This document shows positions 8,476 through 18,360 of a stretch of DNA of 64,000 nt, one piece after another (positions within the stretch are counted from its first letter, which is position 1; each line of letters begins with the position of its first letter). The DNA is taken from NCBI GenBank assembly GCA_039811185.1, contig JBDHYF010000003.1, positions 62,001-126,000 of the forward strand, written 5' to 3'. The translations under genes were made by a program, and so were the position numbers. This DNA is from JAEZDR01 sp039811185. GTDB lineage: Bacteria > Bacteroidota > Bacteroidia > Chitinophagales > Chitinophagaceae. Under the pieces are notes generated by a model, which worked only from the letters and a program-made list of their open reading frames with translations, had not been told where the DNA came from and did not search any database.

Positions 8476-11400
8476 ATGCGTCTTTCCTTTCCCCTGCTTG
8501 CCTTGTTGTTCGCAACGCTTTTGCCTAATGTTTACGCGTTTGCTCAACCGACCAATGTGACCGACCTGATAAAAAAGCACGAAAAAGATTTAAATTTTAC
8601 GAACGCCGAGCTTTCAAATATGGTTGTTTCCGATCAGTATTTTGCAAAGGAACTGAATGCTCAGCTTCTGTATGTACAGCAAACCTACTTGGGAGTTCCT
8701 GTATATAATCAAATTTCTACGGTTGTTTTACCCCGCAATGGAAAAGCTTTTGTAACCAACAGGCGATTTGCCAAGATAGAAAATGCCACTAACCAGAAAA
8801 GTGCAATGCCTTCGGGTACCGCAAATGCAGCGCTTCAATCGGTTTTATCTGCCTTGAATCTGCATGGTACAGACAATCCCGCACTTGTTGCAAGCGCCGA
8901 TGACGGACGCAATCTTGTTTTTTCAAAATCATCTGTTTCAAAAGAAGACATTCGTGTCCGGTTGATGTGGGTAGGGAACGATAACAATGATTTTTTTACC
9001 CTTTGCTGGCAGGTTGAAATTGCCCCTGTACTCTCGAAAGACTATTGGTTAATGAGCGTAAGCGCAAATACAGGCCAAATCATGCGAAGAGATAATTACA
9101 CTGTTTACTGCGCTGCCGACAATCAGTTGAACACTACATCCAATTGCACCGACGAACATCATGTCCACAACAAGAATTTTGTCGCTCCGGTATCGGCTAA
9201 AAAATCGTCGGAGTCGGCGGTTACCGCAGGATATTTCGTGTCGCCTTTTCCTTCTATGAGTCCCACGCATCCCGGCGGCGCGCTTTCGCTTGTAAATAAT
9301 CCGTGGAATGCAGTAAGCGCTTCGGGCAGTTCGGATGCTGTTTCATTAAAATGGCATAACGACGGCGTTACAGACTATAACTACACAAGAGGAAACAATG
9401 TGTATGCGCAGGAAAACAGAGACAACAACGAGAACACCATGGGGCTGTCCGCTGTTTCCACCAGCGTGTTTCCAAACCTTAGTTTTTCCTACGGCTACAA
9501 TAGTGCAAATCCTCCCATTTTCTCGGCCAATCAAACCACCGCTATTACCAACTTGTTTTACTGGAACAACATCATTCACGACATCTCCTACATTTATGGA
9601 TTTACAGAACCAGCGGGAAATTTTCAGGCAAATAATTTAAACAGGGGAGGATTTGGAAACGATTATGTTGTTGCCCATGCGCAAGATGCAGGCGGAGTAA
9701 ACAATGCTATGTTTTCTTCTCCGCCCGACGGCACTAAGCCAAGCATGTATATGTTTTTATGGAATACTGCTCCTTCCTTGTTGTATGTAAATTCACCGTC
9801 GGCTTATTCCGGCTACAAAACAGCAGTGGAAGGTTCCTTCAGTGTCAACAATATATTAATGACGAAGGCTGCGATTACCGCAGAAGTAATTCTCCTAAAT
9901 GACGATCCCGCAGGCACCAGTCATTTAGGCTGTTCGGTTGCCAGCAACGCCGCTTTATTCAACGGAAAAATTGTATTGATTGACCGCGGTACATGCAGTT
10001 TTTCAGATAAGGTGAAACTGGCGCAGAACGCAGGCGCCTTAGCGGTTTTAATTGCAGACAACACCTCATCGGCTCCCATTGTTATGGGTGGAAGTGACAA
10101 TACAGTTACCATTCCTGCGCTGATGATTACAATGGCTGAAGGGAATAACATGAAAGCGCGCCTTGCCACGCAAACGGTTATTGCCACATTAAACGATGTA
10201 AAACTGGATGGCGACCTCGATAACGGAATCATTTTGCACGAGTATGCCCATGGTATATCTAATCGGTTAACCGGCGGCCCTTCGGCGGCGGGATGTTTGC
10301 AGAATGCCGAACAAATGGGCGAAGGATGGAGCGATTATTTCAGTCTGATGCTTTCGAAAGATTGGTCTACTGCAACTGTCAACGATGGCAGCGCCGGTGT
10401 TGGAATCGGAACTTTTGTGCGCAGCCAGACGCATACGGGTGCGGGTATCAGAAACTACCGTTACTCTACCAATATGATGGTTAATCCCTGGAAATACGGC
10501 CATGTAGCAACCAACACAGGAGGCGGTCAGCATGCCATCGGCGAAATCTGGTGCACGATGCTTTGGGAAATGACATGGGCTATTATCCAACAACAAAATG
10601 TAATCAACCCCAATCTTTACAACACATCGGCGGCAGGAGGCAACAGCGTTGCACTAAATCTTGTTATGGCAGGCATGAAACTTCAGCCATGCAGTCCTGG
10701 TTTTGTAGATGGAAGAGACGCCATCTTAAAAGCTGATACATTGTTGTATAACGGGGCAAACAGTTGTGCCATTTGGAGTGCGTTTGCGAAGCGCGGAGTG
10801 GGCGTAAACGCAAGTCAGGGAAGTTCGAACAGCTACTTGGACCAAGTGGAGGGCTTTACGGTTCCATCCGCTGCAGTGGGCACAATCAGCACCGATAAAA
10901 CAGAAGTGGCAATGAACGATGAAATTGAATACACCATTCGGGTTACATCGCAATGTGCACCTGTCAACAACTATAAAATTGTAGATACGCTTCCGAACAA
11001 TGTTACCTACGTTGCATTTAGTGGCGGCACCTATAACGCAACTGACAGAACTGTTACCTTCAGCAACATAAATCTACCGCCTTCAAGTACGGCAAACTAC
11101 TCTTTTAAGGTGAAAGTAAACTCCGGCACTTACAGTGCGCCGGTTGTGCATATCGATGAAAAAGTAAATGCAGCAGGAATTCCTTCCGGCTGGACATCGA
11201 TTGGCTCAACAAACGGAGCGTGGACAACTTCCGGGACTCGGTTTAAGAGCAGTAACTATTCACTCTATGCTGCTGAGCCTTCGTCACCCAACAAACTCGT
11301 GCTAACCACTACATCCTCATATCCAATCGACAGAATAACTATGCTCAGCTTTTGGCATTGGTTTAATACCGAAACCGGATATGATGGCGGCGTTCTCGAG

Positions 11401-12282
11401 TTCTCTCTAAACAACGGGCTCACCTGGATAGACGCAGGTCCGTTAATGAAGAAAAACGGCTACAACGGTGTGATTGCTTCTTCTTCCGGAACTCCGCTTG
11501 CCGGACGAAATGCCTTTAGTGGCGCCAGTGGCGACTTTATTGAAACAGTGGTTGATCTCTCTTCGCTCGCCGGTAACAACATCTTACTTCGTTTTACTTT
11601 TTCTTGCGACAACGGCGGTGCCGGAAACGGATGGTTTGTGGATGATATTTATCTTTCCAGCAAATCGGGTATTCTTAACGCAGCCCAACTGTTTAATCAG
11701 GCAAATCAGCCGGTGTCAATCACAGATACCGTTACCTATATTTCTAATGTATTACCGGTGAACTGGGCATCATTCGATTTGGTAAAACAACAGAGCACGG
11801 TTTTATTGAAGTGGTCTACCCTTACCGAACAAAACACAGATAAGTTTGTGGTGGAAAGGAGCGCAAACGGGAAAGATTTCGAGCCGGTTGCAACGGTTGC
11901 AGCTGCCGGAAACAGTACAACTTTAAACACCTACCGCTTCACCGATTATCAACCGCTCAGCGGCAGCAACTACTATCGGATAAAGCAGACAGATAAAGAT
12001 GGCGCATTTACCTATACATCGGTGAAACATGCTTATTTCAACGGACGATATTCAGTAATTGTATCGCCCAATCCCGCAAAAGACCTCATCAGCATTCGTT
12101 TAACCGGCAGTGAAGAAACAGCGCGGTACTCACTGTTTAACGGCAAAGGTCAGGAAGTGATGAAGGGCATAGTAGCGGAAGGTGCAGCGGCTGTTCAGGT
12201 AGCAGCGCTTGCTCGGGGCGTGTACTATTTAAAGATTTCATCGCCGGGTTTTAGCGAAACGCATAAGCTCATTTTAGACTAA
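8476..12282 (+). CDS. Secreted M36 (fungalysin-type) metalloprotease with PA domain and T9SS sorting tail
   Basis: A 1268-residue secreted protein. A signal peptide (cleavage near YAFAQ) is followed by a propeptide region of about 200 residues and the M36 peptidase. The zinc motif HEYAH is at residues 588-592 and the third ligand is probably in MGEGWSDYF about 28 residues on. A PA domain is inserted before the zinc motif (about 455-560; IVLIDRGTCSF is typical). After the peptidase come a DUF11-like domain (about 800-890), a jelly-roll region, and a C-terminal type A T9SS sorting domain starting at SPNPAKD and ending KLILD. It should be exported through SecYEG and T9SS to digest extracellular protein. 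A strong terminator follows directly. Confidence 0.93.
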   Translation: MRLSFPLLALLFATLLPNVYAFAQPTNVTDLIKKHEKDLNFTNAELSNMVVSDQYFAKELNAQLLYVQQTYLGVPVYNQISTVVLPRNGKAFVTNRRFAKIENATNQKSAMPSGTANAALQSVLSALNLHGTDNPALVASADDGRNLVFSKSSVSKEDIRVRLMWVGNDNNDFFTLCWQVEIAPVLSKDYWLMSVSANTGQIMRRDNYTVYCAADNQLNTTSNCTDEHHVHNKNFVAPVSAKKSSESAVTAGYFVSPFPSMSPTHPGGALSLVNNPWNAVSASGSSDAVSLKWHNDGVTDYNYTRGNNVYAQENRDNNENTMGLSAVSTSVFPNLSFSYGYNSANPPIFSANQTTAITNLFYWNNIIHDISYIYGFTEPAGNFQANNLNRGGFGNDYVVAHAQDAGGVNNAMFSSPPDGTKPSMYMFLWNTAPSLLYVNSPSAYSGYKTAVEGSFSVNNILMTKAAITAEVILLNDDPAGTSHLGCSVASNAALFNGKIVLIDRGTCSFSDKVKLAQNAGALAVLIADNTSSAPIVMGGSDNTVTIPALMITMAEGNNMKARLATQTVIATLNDVKLDGDLDNGIILHEYAHGISNRLTGGPSAAGCLQNAEQMGEGWSDYFSLMLSKDWSTATVNDGSAGVGIGTFVRSQTHTGAGIRNYRYSTNMMVNPWKYGHVATNTGGGQHAIGEIWCTMLWEMTWAIIQQQNVINPNLYNTSAAGGNSVALNLVMAGMKLQPCSPGFVDGRDAILKADTLLYNGANSCAIWSAFAKRGVGVNASQGSSNSYLDQVEGFTVPSAAVGTISTDKTEVAMNDEIEYTIRVTSQCAPVNNYKIVDTLPNNVTYVAFSGGTYNATDRTVTFSNINLPPSSTANYSFKVKVNSGTYSAPVVHIDEKVNAAGIPSGWTSIGSTNGAWTTSGTRFKSSNYSLYAAEPSSPNKLVLTTTSSYPIDRITMLSFWHWFNTETGYDGGVLEFSLNNGLTWIDAGPLMKKNGYNGVIASSSGTPLAGRNAFSGASGDFIETVVDLSSLAGNNILLRFTFSCDNGGAGNGWFVDDIYLSSKSGILNAAQLFNQANQPVSITDTVTYISNVLPVNWASFDLVKQQSTVLLKWSTLTEQNTDKFVVERSANGKDFEPVATVAAAGNSTTLNTYRFTDYQPLSGSNYYRIKQTDKDGAFTYTSVKHAYFNGRYSVIVSPNPAKDLISIRLTGSEETARYSLFNGKGQEVMKGIVAEGAAAVQVAALARGVYYLKISSPGFSETHKLILD

Positions 12283-12292
12283 CGATTCTCCT

Positions 12293-12321
12293 AAAAAACC
12301 GGAACTCGCTTCCGGTTTTTT
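12293..12321 (+). terminator. Rho-independent terminator after the M36 protease gene
   Basis: AAAAAACCGGAA and TTCCGGTTTTTT form a perfect 12-bp stem around a 5-base loop, ending in a T run, 10 bp after the protease stop codon. Confidence 0.92.
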
Positions 12322-12349
12322 CATGGCTTTAATCTTGCTGAAAACAGGT

Positions 12350-13906
12350 ATGTCAAAACCGCTCTCGCATCAATGTTTTTCTAATCGCTTTACCGATTTT
12401 TTTTCGGGTGATTTTTCGATGAGCCCTGTATCCCGAAACACGCCGGGAGTGCTGTTTTCAGCGGTTGGCCCCACACCCGTGAAGACGCCGGTCCTGTTGG
12501 CATGGAGTAAGGATATGGCTGCTACCTTAGGGCTAAGGCAGCCCGACGCGTCAGCGGATTTGCACATCCTTTCCGGAAACAAGCTGCCGGCGAATGCGGT
12601 TCCTTATGCAAGTTGCTATGGTGGTCATCAGTTCGGGCATTGGGCGGGACAACTTGGCGATGGTCGCGTTATCAATTTCGGGGAACTGAAGGACGGCAAT
12701 GGCGATTTTTGGGAGTTGCAACTTAAAGGCGCCGGCCGCACGCCATACTCGCGAAGAGCTGATGGCCGTGCTGTTCTGCGTTCGTCGGTTCGCGAATATC
12801 TGGCGGGCGAAGCCATGCACTATCTCGGCGTTCCAACAACGCGTGCGTTAAGTTTGGTTGCAACCGGCGAAGCGGTGCTCCGCGACATGTTTTACGACGG
12901 ACACCCGGCGTATGAAAGAGGTGCAGTGGTTTGTCGTGTGTCGCCATCCTTTTTGCGATTCGGCCATTTTGAATTACCGGCTGCCCGGAACGAAGTGCCG
13001 CTGCTTCAGCAATTGCTGAGGTTTACCATCGACCGGTTTTATTCGGAGCTAAAAGGTAGCGACGAAGTGATCAGCCTCTTCCATGCAGTTTGCAAACGCA
13101 CCGCCCGGTTGATGTCGGAATGGATGCGCGTTGGCTTTGTGCATGGCGTAATGAATACCGATAACATGTCGATGCTCGGGCTGACGATAGACTACGGCCC
13201 CTTTGCTTTTTTAGATCAATACGACGAACAATTCACTTCCAATACCACCGACTTGCCCGGACGCCGCTATGCATTTGGCGAGCAGCCGGCCATGGCGCAT
13301 TGGAACTTGGGATGCCTTGCGGGCGCTTTATCATTATTACACAAAAATGAAAGCGACTTTATCGAAATTCTGGAGGCTTTTCCCGATATGTATTGGAAGG
13401 AATACGAAGCAATGATGGGGCGGAAGCTTGGGTTCACTTCACTGCACGACGGCGATGAAAAATTAATCGCTACACTTCAACATTTCATAAAGAACGCGAA
13501 GCCTGACATGACGCTCTTTTTCCAATTGCTGACTGTTGTGGTAAGCGATGGACTCTGTGAAGAAGAAGCTGTGATGGAGATTCAGACGGCATTTTATCCC
13601 AACGCTCCTCTTAAGGATACGACGAAGCTGATTTCCTTTCTGCAACTGTATTTGCGGCGTTTAGAGGGTGTGAATAGAAGCAGCGCTTTGGAAACGATGC
13701 GTGCAAATAATCCGGCATTTATTCCGAGAAATTACCTGCTTCACAAAGCTGCCCAGGAAATGGAAGCCGGCGACGACATCTTGTTTAAAAAGCTGAGTGA
13801 CGCCATTACCACTCCTTACGAAAATCGATATCCGGAGTTGAGTGGGCTGCGTCCTGAATGGGCGGCAAATGCTCCCGGCTGCAGTATGCTTTCTTGCAGC
13901 TCTTAG
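12350..13906 (+). CDS. selO: Protein adenylyltransferase SelO (YdiU/UPF0061)
   Basis: About 518 residues of the SelO pseudokinase family, which transfers AMP from ATP to Ser/Thr/Tyr of target proteins and is linked to redox homeostasis. Family blocks are intact: [43 protein letters not shown], and [10 protein letters not shown] followed by [11 protein letters not shown], which holds the metal-binding residues. The C-terminus is GCSMLSCSS; human SelO has a selenocysteine near its end and E. coli YdiU ends in a similar CSS, so the terminal Cys is conserved here as a plain Cys. The start at 12350 (MSKPLSH) keeps the conserved [11 protein letters not shown] region and avoids the upstream terminator. 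The stop overlaps the next gene by 4 bp. Confidence 0.95.
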   Translation: MSKPLSHQCFSNRFTDFFSGDFSMSPVSRNTPGVLFSAVGPTPVKTPVLLAWSKDMAATLGLRQPDASADLHILSGNKLPANAVPYASCYGGHQFGHWAGQLGDGRVINFGELKDGNGDFWELQLKGAGRTPYSRRADGRAVLRSSVREYLAGEAMHYLGVPTTRALSLVATGEAVLRDMFYDGHPAYERGAVVCRVSPSFLRFGHFELPAARNEVPLLQQLLRFTIDRFYSELKGSDEVISLFHAVCKRTARLMSEWMRVGFVHGVMNTDNMSMLGLTIDYGPFAFLDQYDEQFTSNTTDLPGRRYAFGEQPAMAHWNLGCLAGALSLLHKNESDFIEILEAFPDMYWKEYEAMMGRKLGFTSLHDGDEKLIATLQHFIKNAKPDMTLFFQLLTVVVSDGLCEEEAVMEIQTAFYPNAPLKDTTKLISFLQLYLRRLEGVNRSSALETMRANNPAFIPRNYLLHKAAQEMEAGDDILFKKLSDAITTPYENRYPELSGLRPEWAANAPGCSMLSCSS

Positions 13907-14268
13907 CGCTTCTTTTTTCTCCTGTACGATATCTTTACTTTCACCACACCATACCGAATCATGTCGATATCGCTCGCAGCGCGACGGCTTAAATCAATAA
14001 TTCTTCCCCTTGCGTAAGGCCCGCGGTCATTGATTCTTACATCAACAGTTTTTCCATTAGAAAGATTTTTTACGGTAACGATTGTTCCGAATGGAAGTGA
14101 AGGATGCGCAGCAGTGAGTTTGCTTTGGCGAAATATTTCGCCGCTTGAAGTTTTGCGACCATCATATTTGTCAGCGTAGTAAGAGGCTTTCCCTGTTTGC
14201 GTAACGTACTTCCCGCAAGAGGTAAACAGGATTAAAACAAGAAGTGCCGGAAGAAATAATTTGGGCAT
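13903..14268 (-). CDS. RlpA-like double-psi beta-barrel lipoprotein
   Basis: About 121 residues. A signal peptide ends in the lipobox LFTSC, so it is a lipoprotein. The mature part is a single RlpA double-psi beta-barrel: [19 protein letters not shown], then LPFGTIVTV and the catalytic-type segment [22 protein letters not shown]. RlpA proteins are septal lytic transglycosylases that cut naked glycan strands. There is no SPOR domain, so this is the short form, and septal targeting would need another factor. It ends in a very basic RRKKKR. The start at 14268 (MPKLF) or 14274 makes no practical difference. It is convergent with selO, with a 4-bp stop-stop overlap. Confidence 0.88.
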   Translation of the reverse strand: MPKLFLPALLVLILFTSCGKYVTQTGKASYYADKYDGRKTSSGEIFRQSKLTAAHPSLPFGTIVTVKNLSNGKTVDVRINDRGPYARGRIIDLSRRAASDIDMIRYGVVKVKISYRRKKKR

Positions 14269-14339
14269 GCTCAAAAATAGAAAGATTTTTATAGCAGAAA
14301 TTTAGACGAGCGGATAAATATCAACAAGTTTTACTACCT

Positions 14340-14810
14340 ATGAAATACAGCGCAGGAATTCTTCCTTTTCGAAAGCGGCAGCAACAGTATCAAGTGTTTC
14401 TTATACACCCCGGCGGACCTTTTTGGAGGAATAAGGATTTGGGTGCGTGGTCGGTTGCCAAAGGTGAATACATCCCTTCCGTGGAAACCGCTGAAAGCGC
14501 TGCGAGAAGAGAGTTTCAGGAGGAGACGGGTTTTCATCTGGATGCGGTTAGATTGATTGAGCTTCCCAAAGTAATTACAACATCGAGGAAGGAAATCATC
14601 GTGTTCGCAGCAGAATGTTCCTTCGATGCAAGCGCGCTTCTGTCGAATCAGTTTGAGTTGGAATGGCCGCCGCGATCAGGGCGGTTTATTTCAGTTCCGG
14701 AAGCCGATAAAGCGGCATGGTTTACAATAAGTGAGGCGTCAGAAAAAATCCATTCATCACAGTTGCCGCTACTGCAACACTTTCAGGAAATATGCAAGAC
14801 TACTCTTTAA
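14340..14810 (+). CDS. Nudix hydrolase (COG4119-type NTP pyrophosphohydrolase)
   Basis: A 156-residue single-domain protein. The N-terminus [10 protein letters not shown] with [11 protein letters not shown] and [10 protein letters not shown] is typical of the COG4119 subgroup. The Nudix box runs from the Gly of KGEY to REFQEETGF; the REFQEETG half is exact, but there are six residues rather than five between the first Gly and the first Glu, an insertion of one. Such enzymes hydrolyse nucleoside diphosphates linked to another group, often as housecleaning. The substrate is not known. The 3' end overlaps the convergent GMP reductase gene by 11 bp. Confidence 0.9.
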   Translation: MKYSAGILPFRKRQQQYQVFLIHPGGPFWRNKDLGAWSVAKGEYIPSVETAESAARREFQEETGFHLDAVRLIELPKVITTSRKEIIVFAAECSFDASALLSNQFELEWPPRSGRFISVPEADKAAWFTISEASEKIHSSQLPLLQHFQEICKTTL

Positions 14811-15840
14811 ACCATTCGTTATGCTGTTCTTGCACCCGGATAAAGGTGGTGCGTTTCGAAAGTTCTTTTAACTGAGCAGCGCCCACATAGGTGCAAGCTG
14901 ATCTCAGTCCGCCCAATATGTTTTGCAATGTTTCGCCCACCGGGCCTTTGTAAGGCATCTTTACTGTTTTGCCTTCCGACGCACGGTAATTCGCAACGCC
15001 GCCGGCATATTTGTTCATTGCAGTTTCTGAACTCATACCATAAAACGTTCTATACTTTTTTCCGTTTTCTTCAACAATATCGCCGCCGCTCTCGTCGTGG
15101 CCGGCAAACATTCCGCCCAGCATAACAAAGTCGGCGCCACCGCCAAAAGCCTTCACCACATCGCCTGGAATTTTACATCCCCCGTCTGAAATGATGTGCC
15201 CGCCAACGCCATGTGCCGCATCTGCACATTCAATAATAGCCGATAGCTGCGGATAGCCGACGCCTGTTTTTACCCGGGTGGTACAAACCGAACCGGGACC
15301 AATGCCTACCTTAATAATGTCGGCTCCCGATAACAATAGTTCTTCAACCATTTCACCGGTAACCACATTCCCCGCAATAATTATTTTGTCCGGAAAGTTG
15401 TTGCGTGTTTGCTTTACAAAATCAACAAAGTGCTGGGAATATCCATTGGCCACGTCGATACAAATAAACCGCAGCGAGGGGTGTTGTTGCATAAGAAGTT
15501 TGAGCTTTTCAGCATCGGTCTTTCCTGTGCCGGTGCTCACTGCTATGTGGTTGATAATGGCTTCAGGTGCGTTGGATAGAAAACTGTTCCACTGCTCCGG
15601 TGCATAGTGTTTGTGCACCGTAGTAAATAGCTGATGATGGAAGAGCGCAAGCGCCATTTCGAAAGTGCCGACTGTGTCCATGTTTGCGGCCATTACGGGC
15701 ACGCCTTCCCAGGCGCCGCCGCCGTGCAAAAATTTAAACCTTCTTGTTACCGATACTTCCGAACGCGAGGCGAGGGTAGATCTTTTCGGACGGATCATCA
15801 CATCTTTAAATCCAAGTTTTACTTCAGCTTCTATGCGCAT
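14800..15840 (-). CDS. guaC: GMP reductase
   Basis: A 346-residue IMPDH/GMPR-family TIM barrel that reduces GMP to IMP and ammonia with NADPH, linking guanine and adenine nucleotide pools. The catalytic Cys is C186 in GPGSVCTTR, the same number as in the E. coli enzyme. The N-terminal [13 protein letters not shown] and the substrate segment [27 protein letters not shown] fit GMPR; there is no CBS pair as in IMP dehydrogenase. The gene follows cinA by 4 bp on the same strand, so the two are probably one transcript. It ends overlapping the convergent Nudix gene by 11 bp. Confidence 0.96.
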   Translation of the reverse strand: MRIEAEVKLGFKDVMIRPKRSTLASRSEVSVTRRFKFLHGGGAWEGVPVMAANMDTVGTFEMALALFHHQLFTTVHKHYAPEQWNSFLSNAPEAIINHIAVSTGTGKTDAEKLKLLMQQHPSLRFICIDVANGYSQHFVDFVKQTRNNFPDKIIIAGNVVTGEMVEELLLSGADIIKVGIGPGSVCTTRVKTGVGYPQLSAIIECADAAHGVGGHIISDGGCKIPGDVVKAFGGGADFVMLGGMFAGHDESGGDIVEENGKKYRTFYGMSSETAMNKYAGGVANYRASEGKTVKMPYKGPVGETLQNILGGLRSACTYVGAAQLKELSKRTTFIRVQEQHNEWFKE

Positions 15841-15844
15841 AATT

Positions 15845-17098
15845 CTATTTTTCTTGATTTTTAATAAATAGCCGGAGCAAGTTCAATGCTTGAGTTGCGG
15901 CATTTTGAATGTTTTTACGACGACTGAAACGAAATAAAAATTCTTTTGCAACAATCGTGTTTTTATTACCGACAGCAATCCACGTAGTGCCCACCGGTTT
16001 ATCTTCATCGCCGGCGTCGGGGCCCATCAATCCTGTAATTCCGATGGCATAATCGGAACCGAGAGCAGTTAACACACCACGGGCAAGCTGTACAGCAACG
16101 GCTTCATTCACGGTGCCTTCCGCGTCTATCAGTTGCTTATGTACTCCCAACACTTCCGATTTGATTCGCTTGTCGTAACAAACCACACTTCCGGTAAAAT
16201 AGTTGGAAGACTTTGGGTTTGCCGTAAGCAAATGCGCAATGTAGCCACCCGTGCAGCTTTCAGCGGTTGCAAGGGTTTTCTTTTTCTCACTTAAAAGGCG
16301 GCCAATCACGGTTTCTATTTTAATGTCTTCATCGCACACAAAGTATTCATCCGTTATTTTCCTGATTTGTGAAGCGGCCGAGTCAAGTTGTGCTAATATT
16401 ACTTCATCACTGCCATCGGTTGCCGTTAGTCTCAGTTTAACCAAGCCGCTGTCCGGTAGATAAGCAAGTTTTATCGAGGGAGGAAGGCTGTCTTCAATGC
16501 TTTTTATTTTTTCGGCAAGGAACGATTCGCCAAGCCCGATCGTAAGTATGTGCCTGTGCACAATCTTAGGAAGCTGAAATCTTTGTTGAATGATTGGAAT
16601 GACGTACTCGTTTACCAGCGCTTCCATTTCAAAAGGAACGCCCGGCAAACTGAAAAACAATTTGTCATTTTTTGAAAAAAACATGGCGGGTGCGGTTCCG
16701 TTTTTATTGAGCAGAACGGTGCAGGTTTCAGGCACTTCAGCTTGCTTATAATTCGACTCAATCAATGGCTTGTTAAGCCTGCTGAAGATGGACTTTACAT
16801 TTTCGAGCGCTTCGTTATTGATTACCATTTTACCACCGAAATAGCGGCACAGCACTTCTTTTGTAATGTCATCTTTTGTAGGGCCAAGGCCGCCTGTAAT
16901 AATGACTACATCTGCTTTTGCAGCCGCGGTATCCAGCGCCTGTAAAATAGACTGCGCCTCATCTCCAACCGAAACACGCAGGCTTACCCAAAGCCCTGCA
17001 AGAATGAGTTGCTGCGATATAAAACTGCTGTTCGTGTCAACAACTTGTCCAATCATCAATTCATCTCCAATTGTAATTAAAGCTGCGCTCTTTACCAT
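15845..17098 (-). CDS. CinA: nicotinamide mononucleotide deamidase with COG1058 domain
   Basis: A 417-residue two-domain protein. The N-terminal half is a molybdopterin-binding-like COG1058 domain ([16 protein letters not shown], then [11 protein letters not shown]), linked to ADP-ribose pyrophosphatase activity in the family. The C-terminal half is the CinA/PncC amidohydrolase ([38 protein letters not shown]), which turns NMN into nicotinic acid mononucleotide in pyridine nucleotide recycling. It is probably co-transcribed with guaC, 4 bp downstream. A nicotinamidase gene is at 38551, so two entry points to NAD salvage are in the window. Confidence 0.93.
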   Translation of the reverse strand: MVKSAALITIGDELMIGQVVDTNSSFISQQLILAGLWVSLRVSVGDEAQSILQALDTAAAKADVVIITGGLGPTKDDITKEVLCRYFGGKMVINNEALENVKSIFSRLNKPLIESNYKQAEVPETCTVLLNKNGTAPAMFFSKNDKLFFSLPGVPFEMEALVNEYVIPIIQQRFQLPKIVHRHILTIGLGESFLAEKIKSIEDSLPPSIKLAYLPDSGLVKLRLTATDGSDEVILAQLDSAASQIRKITDEYFVCDEDIKIETVIGRLLSEKKKTLATAESCTGGYIAHLLTANPKSSNYFTGSVVCYDKRIKSEVLGVHKQLIDAEGTVNEAVAVQLARGVLTALGSDYAIGITGLMGPDAGDEDKPVGTTWIAVGNKNTIVAKEFLFRFSRRKNIQNAATQALNLLRLFIKNQEK

Positions 17099-17204
17099 AG
17101 GATGCTTTTCATTTTCCTGAAAGTATTATACAAATCAACGCATAAAAAATGATTAAAAGTGCTGAATGGCTGCTCACATCAGCGTTATGCAGGATGCTTT
17201 ATGT

Positions 17205-17212
17205 TATATTTG
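17205..17212 (+). promoter_or_regulatory. Bacteroidetes-type -7 element
   Basis: TATATTTG matches the TAnnTTTG consensus of Bacteroidetes sigma-ABfr promoters. It lies 28 bp before the nuclease start at 17241. No clear TTTG is at the -33 spacing. Confidence 0.5.
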
Positions 17213-17240
17213 TTTTTTGCCTCATACAAACCTCATAACG

Positions 17241-18161
17241 ATGTATAAGTTCAGAAGTGTACTGGCTTTTGTGCTGGTAACGGCGATTGCTTTCACCTCC
17301 TGTAAAAAAGACTCGGGCAGCGTTGACACCAATCCGCCGGTAAATCCACCCGTAGATCCGCCTGTTGATCCTCCACAGGATACTACTAATAACGGCAACT
17401 ATATTCTAAAAGACAACGATCATTTGTTGTTTGGAAACCCAAGCGATGCGAAAGCTGTATTGGACAGCCCCAACAACTATCTGATGGACAAAGAATACTA
17501 CTATTTGAGCTACAGCCGCGACAAGGGTATTTCGAATTGGGTTGCCTGGCATTTAAACAGCGATGACTTGGGTTCTGCGAAACGGCAAAACGACTTCAGA
17601 GCAGATAATGCGCTGCCGACGGGATGGTATATGGTTGGCTCTTCGTCCTACTCGGGTAGTGGTTTCGACAGAGGCCACAGTTGCCCGAGCGGTGACCGCA
17701 CAAGCAGCACGATTGCTAACAGTTCTACTTTTTTCATGACGAATATGATTCCGCAGGCGCCGAATAATAATCAGCAAACATGGGCGAAAATGGAAAGCTA
17801 TCTGCGTGACCTGGTGATAGATGGAAACGAAGTGTACATCGTGATGGGTACATACGGCAGCGGCGGTTCGGGAAGTAATGGCGAAGCCTACACAATTGAT
17901 AACGGGCGCATTAAGGTGCCGGCTTATGTATGGAAGACGGCGCTGGTTATTCCAAACGGAAACGACGACACTTCGCGGGTCGACGCGAATACAAGGTTGA
18001 TATCTGTTGTTGTTCCTAACAGAAACGATGTTGTGAGCGATTGGAAATTTTATCGTAAAAGTTTGGAGGTGATTGAATATGCCACCGGCTTGAATATTTT
18101 TTCCCGGATTAAGCCTCATATAAAAGAGGTGTTGAAGAAGAAAGTCGACGACAAAAACTAA
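17241..18161 (+). CDS. NucA-type DNA/RNA non-specific endonuclease, lipoprotein
   Basis: About 306 residues. The signal peptide ends in the lipobox AFTSC, followed by a spacer of PPV/DPP repeats (bases about 17335-17380) that would hold the enzyme off the membrane. The catalytic domain has the betabetaalpha-metal DRGH motif at residues 143-146 (His general base), followed by the metal-binding Asn in FFMTNMIPQAPNNNQ. These enzymes cut single- and double-stranded DNA and RNA, usually outside the cytoplasm for nutrient scavenging or eDNA removal. The start at 17241 is favoured over 17166 because it begins the signal peptide directly and follows a promoter-like element. Confidence 0.93.
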   Translation: MYKFRSVLAFVLVTAIAFTSCKKDSGSVDTNPPVNPPVDPPVDPPQDTTNNGNYILKDNDHLLFGNPSDAKAVLDSPNNYLMDKEYYYLSYSRDKGISNWVAWHLNSDDLGSAKRQNDFRADNALPTGWYMVGSSSYSGSGFDRGHSCPSGDRTSSTIANSSTFFMTNMIPQAPNNNQQTWAKMESYLRDLVIDGNEVYIVMGTYGSGGSGSNGEAYTIDNGRIKVPAYVWKTALVIPNGNDDTSRVDANTRLISVVVPNRNDVVSDWKFYRKSLEVIEYATGLNIFSRIKPHIKEVLKKKVDDKN

Positions 18162-18186
18162 ACAAGTAATTGTACTTATTGTTAAG

Positions 18187-18213
18187 AAAGGCGTTCGTTT
18201 GAATGCCTTTTTT
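18187..18213 (+). terminator. Terminator after the nuclease gene
   Basis: AAAGGCGTTC pairs with GAATGCCTTT (one G-T pair) around a 4-base loop and ends in a T run, 26 bp past the nuclease stop. Confidence 0.8.
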
Positions 18214-18318
18214 AATGTCCGTTTCATCGTTATAAAGTTCGAACGGGATAGGTTGCGCCCAAACTCAATATCATGAACATCGAGTAATTTCATCACTATC
18301 CGAAAAGTCAGGGGGTAT

Positions 18319-18349
18319 AAAAAGAGGAGGTTTTTGCCGCCTCTTTTTT
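18319..18349. terminator. Bidirectional terminator between nuclease and glnN
   Basis: AAAAAGAGG and CCTCTTTTT form the stem, with A and T runs on either side. It sits 12 bp past the glutamine synthetase stop on the minus strand and can serve both convergent genes. Confidence 0.75.
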
Positions 18350-18360
18350 ATGCGCCTCAT

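Noticed and set aside
17335..17381. Short repeats that might look like a CRISPR or tandem DNA repeat
   Set aside because: They encode a Pro-Val/Asp linker (PPV, DPP) in the nuclease lipoprotein and are in frame with it; there are no spacers.
17553..18296. 247-residue minus-strand frame opposite the nuclease gene
   Set aside because: It is fully antisense to a firm NucA gene, and the product is His/Arg-rich without domain features.
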